A DNA stretch of 64,000 bases from Amblyomma americanum (Eukaryota; Arthropoda; Arachnida; Ixodida; Ixodidae): positions 546,072,531 to 546,136,530 of the forward strand of contig NC_135497.1 in NCBI RefSeq assembly GCF_052857255.1, in the 5' to 3' direction. A program made the translations under genes and the position numbers. Position 1 is the stretch's first letter, and the number at the start of each line of letters is the position of its first letter. Positions 55,579 through 64,000 of the stretch are shown here, one piece after another. Below the pieces are notes generated by a model. The model ran no database searches, had not been told where the DNA came from, and was given only the letters and a program-made list of their open reading frames with translations.

Positions 55579-55794
55579 TGTAGCGCCATCTTTTGGCTGC
55601 TCCTAGAGCACAGCCAACGTGCGCCCGCACGAAGAAGAATATAAAGACGACGCCTGGGTGTGTAAGCCACGGCTGCCAATTCTCCGCCGTGGATATATGC
55701 CTTTAAGCCGGATGACATCATCACCATCACTTATGCTCTGCCCTAGATCCGAGTCAGCTGACTCGTTCCTTCGCTGCTGAGGCACATGCCTATA
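55579..55794 (+). repeat. 3' LTR of Gypsy element 2
   Basis: Starts TGTAGCGCCATCTTTTGG after a purine-rich tract, and ends about 55,794 by alignment with the 5' LTR. It is 216 bp, about 50 bp longer than the 5' LTR, because of an internal insertion near 55,690-55,740. The LTRs are much more diverged from each other than those of Gypsy 1. Confidence 0.75.
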
Positions 55795-55985
55795 GCCCTT
55801 TTAGGAAGTGTGCAGCAATTCACTGGACATGTCAAGCGAGGGTGTAGGGTCATGAGATCTGAGATGTGGAGGCAAGCTCGGCTCTTCCAGGATTGATTAC
55901 ATGTTTTGTTACGCCTAAAACCGGGGTTGGCGCGCCGAACACATGTTACGTGTGCATAGGCGCCTCGCCGCACAGATTGCAGAGA
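55795..55985 (-). pseudogene. Continuation of the Penelope minus-strand member beyond Gypsy 2
   Basis: The minus-strand frame 55,973-55,743 has LHPRLTCPVNCCTLPKRA, which can be aligned with the LDIRMKF...NVCWLYHPRA segment of the plus-strand copy, directly upstream of the SSAHS block that lies on the other side of Gypsy 2. The match is weak but falls at the right place, so Gypsy 2 seems to be inserted in this Penelope. Confidence 0.45.
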
Positions 55986-56466
55986 GGTGATGGAACAATG
56001 CCGTTAGCCAGCTGTTGATGCTTACGGGAAAGAGCAAGGGTGTTCATCCCACCAATCCCGGCCTGATAGTGTTTGGTGACATGCGTGTCGCGAATAAGAT
56101 TAGCAGTATACTGAAGAACGGACCTAAATTCAGTTATGAAGCTTCAGCAGAAGCCCATGAATTGCTGGCGGTGAACCGAGGAATGGCCAGAAAAACAGAT
56201 GGGGAGAATTAGCGGAGGTGCCGCTTACAAGGAATGGATGCTCTGTGAAGGTCGGGTGGGAAGCCCTCTTCAGCAAGGATGCAACTAGAAATAGGAGCTG
56301 CGGCTCGGTTCTTCAGGCACAACGACCTACGCCTGATGCAGGCCGACAAGAATATATGATTTTTCATTTCGCCTATGGGTGTCTACAATGGCAAGGCAGT
56401 ACAAGCACTAAGGAAGAATTTCAACCAGGTAAGTAGCGCTGCTACTAAGAGCAACACATCGAGGTT

Positions 56467-57506
56467 GTGCAGGGACCTGTGCCTTTCACAACTGGTAATG
56501 GCGATCCGCAAGCGCAAATCGAACTCGTTAAGTGTATTTTCTTTACAGCAAAAACTCATAAAACGGACATACCGTTTCGTACAATGGTTAGGGAAGAGGG
56601 GTCTTGGCAGATGAATGTTAGTAAGTTAAGGCTGTCAACTGGGCTAGTTGTGTTTATCACCCATGTTAACTAGCGCATATACAGACACGGACAGAGAGAG
56701 GTGGGATTGGATTGGCTTGTGTCCTGTCCCACCTGTATCTGTCCGTGTCTGTGTCTATGCGCCAGTTAACATGTGTTAGCCAGTTACATTATAAACAATT
56801 GAAAAAACTGAGAGTAACAAACCCTTTCTTCGCGAAAAGTTCAAAAGATGTCACGGAGTACCTCGAGTGCCAGACAATTTGGTTTGTGTTTTCGGTGAAT
56901 GTCGAACACCTTTTCTATTCTGTAAAGAAAAGAAGGCTGTGTTGTTCTCATTGGTAAGGGCATGTGTGGAAGAACACAAAGAAGTGTCACTCCGGAAATA
57001 TGCAGGCATGTCCTTATATGGTTTTCCGAATCTTATTGCATTTTACCTCAGCACCACTTTTAACTTATTTGACAAATACCATTATCTGCAACGTCGTGAC
57101 TTATGCATACGGTCAGTATAGCAGCTGTATTAAGCAACATGTTTTACCTCATGTTGACTGTTCACTGGCCGCTGCCCAAGGTGGCAGTAAGGTTTTAAAG
57201 GTCATGAGGTACATAGATATTTTGGTAGTGGTTTTGGGCAAAAACCATGCTATAACGTGCCAGGATATGTTGAAACAGCTTTTCGTTCAGTTTATGCAAC
57301 ATGGTGAAGGTTTAACCTTTACTCATGAAATGCCGTCTGAGGACACCCGGCAGTTTTTAGACATCCGCATGAAATTTTCAAACGGTAATGTATGTTGGCT
57401 GTATCATCCCAGAGCCCAGAAACATGTGTTACCCCATACTTCGGCGCACTCAATGTTGTCAAGAGCGCGGATTGCTACTCACTGCCTGGATTCTGCTCTC
57501 ATCTAG
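56467..57506 (+). pseudogene. Penelope reverse transcriptase (pair 2, plus member)
   Basis: In broken frames: CIFFTAKTHKTDIPFRTMVR and GSWQMNVSKL (N-terminal RT blocks), then after the hairpin NPFFAKSSKDVTEYLE, VFSVNVEHLFYSV (FSVDV.DLFYSLP in relatives, Asp altered), VMRYIDILVVVLG (YxDD box degraded to YIDI), GEGLTFTHEMPSEDTRQFLD, NVCWLYHPRAQKHVLP and SAHSMLSRARIATHC. Both catalytic Asp boxes are damaged, so it is dead. Confidence 0.83.
56662..56773. mobile_element. 112-bp hairpin element inserted in Penelope RT
   Basis: Ends are inverted repeats: CATGTTAACTAGCGCATA at the left and TATGCGCCAGTTAACATG at the right, followed inward by AGACACGGACAGA opposite TCTGTCCGTGTCT and GGTGGGA opposite TCCCACC. 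It interrupts the Penelope RT frame between two conserved blocks. It is probably a very short foldback MITE. Confidence 0.8.
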
Positions 57507-57755
57507 TCGTGTACACACAAAATTCAGGAAAGCATTAATGTACAGGTGCGCAGGCTTATCTTATCCGGACTCCTCTGTGCGATCGTGACGGATTTGGCTG
57601 AGGCACTACTGCAAACAATGAAAAGAAAAACGCGACAAAGGAAGAAAAACAAAGAAAGGCCGACAGTGATGCCGTATGTGCATAAGGTGTTTCACAAACT
57701 TAAGAATGCGGCGGGCAAGTAAAAGAGCCAATGGTGCTTACTGCAGCGTTAAAAC

Positions 57756-58452
57756 TTGCAAAGCTGTGCCCTCGCATCACCAAACAAGCAGCAAAGAAAA
57801 GTGGTTGTCGCAAGAAGCACGTTCGGCCCTTTGAGGAATGCGCCATCGGTGTCTTGTACAAGATACCACTACCTGTGTAAGAAGTACGTAAGCCAGACTG
57901 GAAGCAGCGTTAACGATCGCGCACTGATGCATGGCCTATCGTTGTCGACGGGGGAGGGGGGGGGGGGGGGGTTCTAACTTGCCCAAACACTGCCTGACTT
58001 GTCAGGGTTTCAGACCACTGCTGAGTAACATCAGAATTATTTTCAAGAGCCCCAACACTATCGCACTAGAACTGATGGATGCCTATATCATAAATAAGAA
58101 TGGGCGTGACTGCATCAGCGACTCTTCTGTCGAGCTGCATAACAGTGAAATAGCCTTTCTCGATAAGATACGGAAAGATTCGGCCTTGGGGTCTGCCAGA
58201 ATGCATCATATGGGCGGTTTTTACTGTGAATGCCTAGTTTGTTTGCTGCTCCGCTCAAATAGGGCTGCATTAAAACGAATAAAATTAGTTGTCAGTTTGC
58301 GCTCCTCCAGTAGCTTGTCTCGTGTGCATGTCTTTTCGCGCAACGTTGCCACGTCAGAAGAAATTCACCAAGTAGACCGACAACTTGTTCGACTTAAAAG
58401 TAGGTTTCAAGACGTGCAACGCTGGCTTTCAAATCATACAAGAAAATTCTAA
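57756..58452 (+). pseudogene. Penelope GIY-YIG endonuclease remnant (pair 2, plus member)
   Basis: 57,840-57,945 has YHYLCKKYVSQTGSSVNDRA, the GIY-YIG core (Y...YV.QTG...NDR). After a 16-bp G run (57,956-57,971) that shifts the frame, LPKHCLTCQGFRPLL, SPNTIALELMDAYII and DSSVELHNSEIAFLDK complete the domain. The C-terminal region to 58,452 continues open. Confidence 0.82.
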
Positions 58453-58459
58453 GGGCACT

Positions 58460-58710
58460 TAAGCTCCGCCTTAAGGGTACGACGCGAAAGCGTTATTGGG
58501 TCCCTTCAGCGGCCTGGGATCCTCTGCACATTTCTTCGCACAGACACCGACAAGGACAGCGTTGTAAACAACGCGGTGACAGGTGGTCACATATAGCCCC
58601 GAAACTGTCCCGCTGAACGAGCACTGCTCAGTGGTCGAAGAGTAGCGAGCCGAGGTCTCGACCCAATGAAAAGCGGTTCGAGTCTCGGCTCCGCAATTCT
58701 TCTATTAATC
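58460..58710 (+). repeat. Dispersed repeat with a tRNA-like segment
   Basis: 58,465-58,520 (CCGCCTTAAGGGTACGACGC, then GCGTTATTGGGTCCC) resembles a sequence common in tick DNA. 58,625-58,700 has tRNA-like boxes (GCTCAGTGGTCGA and GGTTCGAGTCT) with an acceptor-like GGCTCCGCA, so it is either a tRNA-derived SINE head or a tRNA pseudogene. Cloverleaf stems are too poor for a working tRNA. Confidence 0.4.
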
Positions 58711-59723
58711 GTAAATGCTTTTGGTCAGAGGCATTGCGTAATATTGGTGGAATGATGTCAGAACCTTGTAGACGAAGGACGAATTGTCGTGCCATCACAG
58801 CTGTTCTACTGTGTGATTGTTTTGGGGTGTTTTAATTACCCGTGCCACGTCATGTGGTTGTGACGTCGCAACCTTGTAGACCAATCCCTATTATTTCGAC
58901 ACGCCACCAACTACGGCAATTTTCGCTCTGAATGGGCCTGTAATGACCTTTTTAAAAGTTAATTGAAGAGGCTGAAGATGTGCTTACTCCTTGTTTTACT
59001 GAAGCATCATTGTTTTTAACGAGTAGGGCCAGAATTTTCTGCTCGTTCTGTCCTTGGAATAATCTTCAAACGTCTAGAAACAATATTGCCACATACAATT
59101 TGTCACAGCAAATTTTTGACTACAATTCAGTTTCTCCTCACATTGTTTTGTTCTAGTTTCAGCAGCCGACTGCTGGTTGTGACATCAAAGACAAGTTGAC
59201 TCAGTGTTGAAGTCACGTGAGACATAAACAGAAATGCAGTAGCTTATTTGTTGATACGTTCCCCGGCCGGCTGTTGCGCGGACTAGTATAAATGAAAACA
59301 ACAAAGCAACGAACATATTGCAGTTTTTGTATCGCACATGAAGCTTGAACGTCCTTCTTAGTCGATTGCGACGTCACGGCGACCATTCGACTGCTGAAAT
59401 TGAATTATAAGTTATTTAGTGGGTGTAAACTAATTTCATTCATGTGTTGACCCATCTCAAACTGCTCTCATTATGGGGCTGCACTGGCACACTTGTCTCC
59501 TTGGGTAAGTAGGTCGAAAGAGAAGGGTCCCAATGGAAAGAATAATAGATGAAAAAGCAAGCACACATAGGTAAAAGCAATTTCAGGCATAATATATCGA
59601 AGCGTACAAGTCAAAAGTTCTGGTGTGGAGGGCCGCTTCTAACCTAGAAATTTTGTTTTGCTTCGCGAGTTTATATACTTCAATGTTTCCATTTAATTAT
59701 CACAAAAGCGAACTGCTTACGCA
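58711..59723. other. No gene or named repeat seen (BEN intron 2)
   Basis: AT-rich, without long frames on either strand. Confidence 0.4.
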
Positions 59724-59984
59724 AGCAGGAATAACCGGGAGTCAAAGAATTGTTACAGTTAAAACCGAAGGAGTTGCACCTGACCAGGCGAGAGGCTGAA
59801 ATTTTTAGGCCCAGAATACTGCACATCCTGGAGTTTGCAGGGGTTTGAGACCTCTTAATTATATGGCAATGGTATATACAAAATTACAAAGCAAAACAAT
59901 GTATCAAAAAGTTTGGTACTCCTTATCCTTTCGCCTACAGCCCCTTCCTGAGGACAGGCTGCAAATTAAATGCTTTTTCTAATG
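59724..59984 (+). repeat. Dispersed ~250-bp repeat, copy B
   Basis: Collinear with 4,711-4,960; see that entry. This copy is not followed by a SINE, which confirms the right boundary at CTTTTTCTAAT. Confidence 0.65.
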
Positions 59985-62931
59985 TATTCAATTAATCACA
60001 GCCCCTTAACAAAATATACCACGTAATACAGGTAGAGGGCTTCTTAAGTAAGCTGGGTACAAGCCTCTATTGCATAAATGAGAATAAGCTCGTATTCTTG
60101 TGCAACCCGGGAACACGAGGTGTCAATGCTCTGTCACTCTGACATATTGTCTTTTTAAACTGCTCACAAGTATGAAAAATCCAATGATCATGCAGCAATT
60201 ACGTAGAGCATAACTGCTAAATGGGGACCACAATAATGCAGTGCTCGGGACATCTTCAGTTCTTGCACTCATAGCTACAATTACGACACAAAAAAATTTA
60301 ATGGAATAAAAGAGCACAACGATAGTTTGTGATCTGTAGTTAGTCTTCAAATGAGCTTTAAGCCTTCGGTCTAGAACTATTCCCATGGTCACCAGAAAAG
60401 CAGTAGTTTACCATCTCAGCTGCAGCAGTGGTGCGAGCAGATGCTGTGGACTCCACTCTGTGGGTTATTTTTTTCAGGCACTTCACTATCTTTAATGAGT
60501 CGGAATATAACAGCAAACACACAGAGTACAAATTAAAAGCATATATGGCCTAGTCTAAATCGCACAGCCTTTTGGAGTGGAACGTTCATTTATCAGGCAA
60601 GCGAAACCAAACATAAGTGTGCCACAACAGAAAACAACAAATTAAAGGCGCACGCACACGCTGATAAGCAGGTGTACGAGCAACGTGACCGACCTGATGA
60701 CAAGAACGCATCTTCTGACTTTATAGAAAAATGTACAAGAAATCGTTACTAGTACAACTATAGAGAACCTGGCCTAGCATTTAATTTTATGTGAAACTAG
60801 CGCTTGTGATTTTATGTAATATGTTATGTAACTTTATGTCGAGAGCATTTATGAAAATTTCTGGCAAGGAACTTGCTAAAATGCATGCAGTTGCTTTTTC
60901 GGGACATCATGGAATTCAATGAGGGTAATATTATTAATATGCCTACCATAGAACTCTAATTATTCGATTCCGAAGCTGCCGCTCCAGAAACAAAAATACA
61001 AATTTTTCTTCCCATTTCTGAAGTCGCAACTTGAACACCCTATAACACAAGTTCTGCTGCAGCCAGACACATAATTTGACCGTTATTGAATTTCTTGATC
61101 TCCAGAGAAACCACTTCATGCATTTCAGCAAGTTACACCCAAAAAAAGTTTTAAAAGCTTTCGAGAAAAAATGCATATCATAATATTCATCGCACAGGAA
61201 TTTGTTTTACATGGAATTAAACGATGTATTTACAATTAGCACAAAAAATACGTTACCTGAAGACTTTAGATTGGACTTCACTATTAAAATTTTGTTTTCT
61301 AATACCGACTTTCTTTTTTAACGCCTCAAGTTTAACGTCATCAATGTTAGAAAAGAGGCTAGTTGGTAATGTATCTCTTCGTAACTTGTGCTACGTCCTG
61401 TTCTTTTCGTTTGTCGGCGCCCAGCAGTTTCAAGTAATGAAGAAATGCCGTACCAACTGGCCCCTTCATTGTACTATGACCTGTTGCTGCTACTAGGTTC
61501 TGCTACCTAGCTACTAGGCTTTGGAAGCAATACTGACGCGGAAGTACTGCCACGTAGACCTGCAAGCAAGGCGCACACAATCACTTTGCCCAGAAAGGAG
61601 GAGTTTCATTTCAGCATTTGTTGGACAGTGCGCACTGCTCGAGTGTTCTACACGTGGGTGACTCGGACTGTACATGCTTGAACGTGCAAATTTCGTCTTA
61701 CTTTGTTCACCTATTTCTCACTTGTGATAGAAAATAGCATGCCCGGCCAAAAATGTACACCCTTCCAATTTTTTAACCTGAACGCGCGAGCGACGACTTC
61801 TCGGCGCTGCTGTGGCGGGAGAAGGAGAGGAGAAAGCCTGCGAGCGCAAGGGCACGCCCACAATTCCTGCTGCTGGAGTAAGCTTCGTCTGCTAGGGTGT
61901 TCTCATTAGCGCGAAGCAACCCCTGCGCACCATCGGATTTTATGCATCGGAGGCCCAAGAAGCTGCGAGCAATTATTTTTATCCGCTGCATATAGCATGG
62001 GTGATTCTGAAAAGAGCGTACATTTGGGAACTGCCTAGCATGCCCAAGAAACCAGTTGCAATCATTACATATGAAAAGCTGATTGAAGAGTAACCTTGAC
62101 TTTGCCGTGTTACTTTCGTTGAAGAAAATGCTGTCGACACGCTACCCGAAAATACAACCGGGGCCTGTACAGTCGTGCTTGGAACGCTACGCGTTTGCAA
62201 CAGTCCACAGCTGCAAACCCGTAGCAGATAGAACACGAAACGAACAGCACTCTCAGAACTCGGCCATAAGACTTGCTTCGCAGGTGTTGGTCCGCACGAA
62301 ACAGAACAGCAAAGCACACGACGCTAGCTACAGAGACACGGTCAGTGCGCATGCCCGTTCCCTCTCCCGTTTTCCGCTCTGCTTCACCTCGACACCGTTG
62401 CACCGGTCAGTCGACGCTCGCATGTTCATGATAAAAAAATGAAAGGTGTAAAATCTAATTTTTCTGGCTATTTTATACCATTGTCAAAGGGTGAGCACTT
62501 TTTCCGGCACGTTGCATACGTCACTACGAATGCGGCAAGGCGTTTCAATTGAAATTAAATCTCTCAATGGACCCAAATCATCTTTATACTTTCGTAGTAG
62601 CAAGTAACAAGGTCGCAATTAGCAAGGTGCTTCTTGAATTGGCCTCAAACGCGTCAGGGCACACTGACCAGTAAATCATCACAAGCAACGACTACAAGAA
62701 AATAATACACCGTATAAAATAAGGGGCAATAAAGTTTTATAGTCCGTGCTTATGTGGTGTTTAATTATGCCTACGTTCTCGTCAAAATTTGCACCAAAGC
62801 GATTTTATAACGATGCCAGTCACTGCCAACCGAAGTAACTTGCACTGCCTCGAAGCGCCTACAATCCAGAGCAAAGTGGGGAGGGGAGAGACTTGCCTGT
62901 AATAAATTACGATAATATTTTGAGGACTTAC
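59985..62931. other. No exon or named repeat identified (left part of BEN intron 2)
   Basis: Frames up to 119 codons (62,083-62,442 plus) and 112 codons (62,317-61,979 minus) lie in a moderately GC-rich block at 61,780-62,420 but have no recognisable motif. Additional phase-0 exons could lie here. Confidence 0.35.
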
Positions 62932-63023
62932 CCCTTGAGGCGATTCGGCAGAGGAGTCCCCAGCGCTACTGGAGGATGCAGTACCGGGTTGAGAGATTTT
63001 TGCGCGCCGCCTCTGCATCTTCG
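62932..63023 (-). CDS. BEN-domain gene, exon 2
   Basis: Encodes residues 37-67: AKMQRRRAKISQPGTASSSS, then AGDSSAESPQG. The QRRRAK cluster could be a nuclear signal; the rest is a low-complexity Ser linker. The acceptor used here is TTTGCAGGCACACAG at 63,024; it keeps the reading frame, whereas the earlier AG (63,032) leads to a stop. The donor GGG/GTAAGT at 62,931 is strong, and the exon ends in phase 0, matching exon 3. Confidence 0.65.
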
Positions 63024-63098
63024 CTGTGTGCCTGCAAACAAAGCATGCCCACGGTCGCGAACTGTACAAAGGAGTAGTGTGGTTATAATCATACTCAC
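63024..63098 (-). other. BEN gene intron 1 (75 nt)
   Basis: GTGAGT at 63,098 to CACACAG at 63,024. 75 nt is short for a tick intron and divisible by three, and the frame is open through it, so retention would add 25 residues. Confidence 0.5.
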
Positions 63099-63207
63099 CA
63101 CAGTCAAGCAGCTTGGCCATTTCAGGAGGCTCTCCATACTCCAAATTCATGGGGACGTGACTGTTCCACAGCTCCTTTATGGCGTTCGTGTCGGCCATAA
63201 GACGCAT
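63099..63207 (-). CDS. BEN-domain gene, exon 1 (start)
   Basis: ATG at 63,207 is the first after an in-frame TGA 18 nt upstream; a second ATG is codon 4. It encodes residues 1-36 (MRLMADTNAIKELWNSHVPM then NLEYGEPPEMAKLLDC) plus one base. The donor TGTG/GTGAGT is strong. Joined to the other exons the coding sequence is 564 nt including the stop, giving 187 residues: an acidic/neutral N-terminus, Ser-rich linker and one C-terminal BEN domain (about residues 96-175). Small BEN proteins act in chromatin or transcription control; the specific role is unknown. Confidence 0.68.
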
Positions 63208-63314
63208 GCTCACACGGATATCCCAAGCTCACCGATCTTGTATACGTCCCACGAAGCCTCCGTGAGCCATTCCACGACTATGCGCATCAGTTCTGAGGAC
63301 CCGAAAACGCTAAC

Positions 63315-63353
63315 GCAGCAAACGTCGTGACTACAAGCCAACGTTTTTATATA
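63315..63353 (-). promoter_or_regulatory. BEN gene core promoter (TATA box)
   Basis: TATATAAA on the minus strand at 63,353-63,346, so transcription would start near 63,315, leaving a 5' UTR of about 108 nt. Confidence 0.55.
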
Positions 63354-64000
63354 GCTACAAGCCTCACGGGAAGAAAACGAAAACGGCTATCGCTATGCCT
63401 AGGCTATAATGGCTATGACTCAGACATTGAGAGCAGGATTGAGGGCTTGGCCGCAAATTATTAACAAGTGGATTTTATTCTATTTTATTGAGTTAATATT
63501 TGTTTTAATTTTTTTTTGCGCTGAAGTAGGAGGTGGACCAATTTAGCTAAACTTTAGCGACGCCTTTGCTTATAAACAAAATGTGCTGTTGCTTGTAATG
63601 CCATACTGTCTGTGCGTCAGCATGCGCGACGGGCAGCCAAAAGTTTTGTTCCACGAACTGAAACCAACGGTTCAAACCAAGAAAGATAAATAGAGCAATG
63701 AAAAAGAACAGACAGCCTGAAACATCTCAGTACTCAGCGTTTTATGCTATGGCTTGCATTTCCGTCGAAGTGACTTTCGGCAGGAGAACGGGAGGTGATT
63801 AATTGCTATTTAAAGTTAAATACCTATAAAACGTGCCCCAAAGACGTTCAGATAAGCAATACAACCCACAGAAGTGCGATTAGAACATGAAGACAGAAAG
63901 AAGAGAGAAAGTGGATGCTTGAATCCTCACTCGTATATGCAGTGCCTGTGATGCCGTCGGCCTTCCAAAATGTGTTGCTAATTCTGCATTGTACATAAAA
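63354..64000. other. Upstream flank of the BEN gene; nothing further recognised
   Basis: AT-rich, no frame above 60 codons, no repeat recognised. Confidence 0.4.

Larger units (their letters stand above)
51308..55794 (+). mobile_element. Gypsy-type LTR retrotransposon 2, full-length but decayed (4,487 bp)
   Basis: 5' LTR 51,308-51,473, then TGGTGACC at the primer-binding position, gag, protease, RT, RNase H and integrase on the plus strand, a purine-rich GGCGGGGGACC tract and the 3' LTR 55,579-55,794. The flanking 4-mers are GTCC and GCCC, an eroded target duplication. It contains a SINE (52,167-52,453) and many stops and frameshifts. It differs from Gypsy 1 in LTR, strand and protein motifs and is a different lineage. 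Its first 730 bp are repeated at 1-722. Confidence 0.88.
55986..58452 (+). mobile_element. Penelope-like element, right member of head-to-head pair 2
   Basis: Plus-strand, almost full-length but decayed. N-terminal block NKISSILKNGPKFSYEASAE (56,015-56,212), RT blocks at 56,500-57,506, GIY-YIG at 57,800-58,170 and a C-terminal region to 58,452. A small hairpin element is inserted at 56,662-56,773. Confidence 0.85.

Noticed and set aside
58625..58700. Functional tRNA gene
   Set aside because: A and B boxes are present, but the arms do not fold into a good cloverleaf; more likely a SINE head or tRNA pseudogene.
62083..62442. 119-codon plus frame and overlapping minus frames
   Set aside because: No motif, no promoter or splice support; probably chance in a GC-richer block.
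1..64000. CRISPR array, operon, prophage or bacterial contamination
   Set aside because: No short regularly spaced repeats with unique spacers; coding content is eukaryotic transposons and a spliced gene.
1..64000. Endogenous viral element other than LTR retrotransposons
   Set aside because: No envelope, capsid or polymerase frame of an RNA or DNA virus was recognised; the Gypsy elements have no env-like frame after integrase.

Overview
This is eukaryotic nuclear DNA, most likely from a hard tick (Ixodidae). The best clue is three copies of a tRNA-derived SINE that looks like the tick Ruka family (about 4.96, 33.2 and 46.1 kb). Penelope-like, I-clade, CR1-like, RTE-like and Gypsy elements, and a host gene with large repeat-filled introns, fit the same picture. 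There are no operons, ribosome binding sites or CRISPR arrays. Family names are recognised from memory of conserved motifs, not from a database search.

Layout. 1-3.5 kb is one arm of a near-identical inverted duplication whose other arm is at 48.56-52.04 kb; each arm carries the 5' end of a Gypsy element, a Penelope GIY-YIG fragment and a TTAA-flanked MITE. 4.7-8.5 kb holds a dispersed repeat, a SINE, a Penelope fragment and a CR1-like LINE tail. 8.6-12.6 kb is a 5'-truncated I-clade LINE (minus strand). 17.3-27.65 kb is a three-layer nest: a CR1-like LINE (minus) is split by a head-to-head pair of Penelope elements (18.9-26.2 kb), and the right-hand Penelope is split by a nearly intact 4.7-kb Gypsy element (20,812-25,517) with a perfect 5-bp target duplication. 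28.7-33.5 kb has an RTE tail, a 90-bp hairpin, two solo LTRs with clean target duplications and a SINE. 34.8-38.7 kb is a second I-clade LINE (plus), with ORF1 but no 3' end. 38.75-40.14 kb is a T-rich tandem array.

Host gene. The minus strand from 63,207 to 40,166 can be read as a four-exon gene for a 187-residue BEN-domain protein. Exons are 63,207-63,099, 63,023-62,932, 45,353-45,122 and 40,296-40,166. All three junction phases fit, a TATA box lies about 140 bp upstream of the ATG, and the stop codon overlaps AATAAA. Intron 2 (17.6 kb) holds the right arm of the inverted duplication, a decayed Gypsy element and a second head-to-head Penelope pair. Intron 3 (4.8 kb) holds two foldback structures, a Tigger-like fossil and a Penelope terminus with a hammerhead-ribozyme core.

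Almost every other open frame is a transposon fragment or chance. The most unusual items are the 45-kb-spaced inverted duplication, the repeated pattern of head-to-head Penelope pairs each pierced by a Gypsy element, the hammerhead core, and the long palindrome inside the BEN gene intron.
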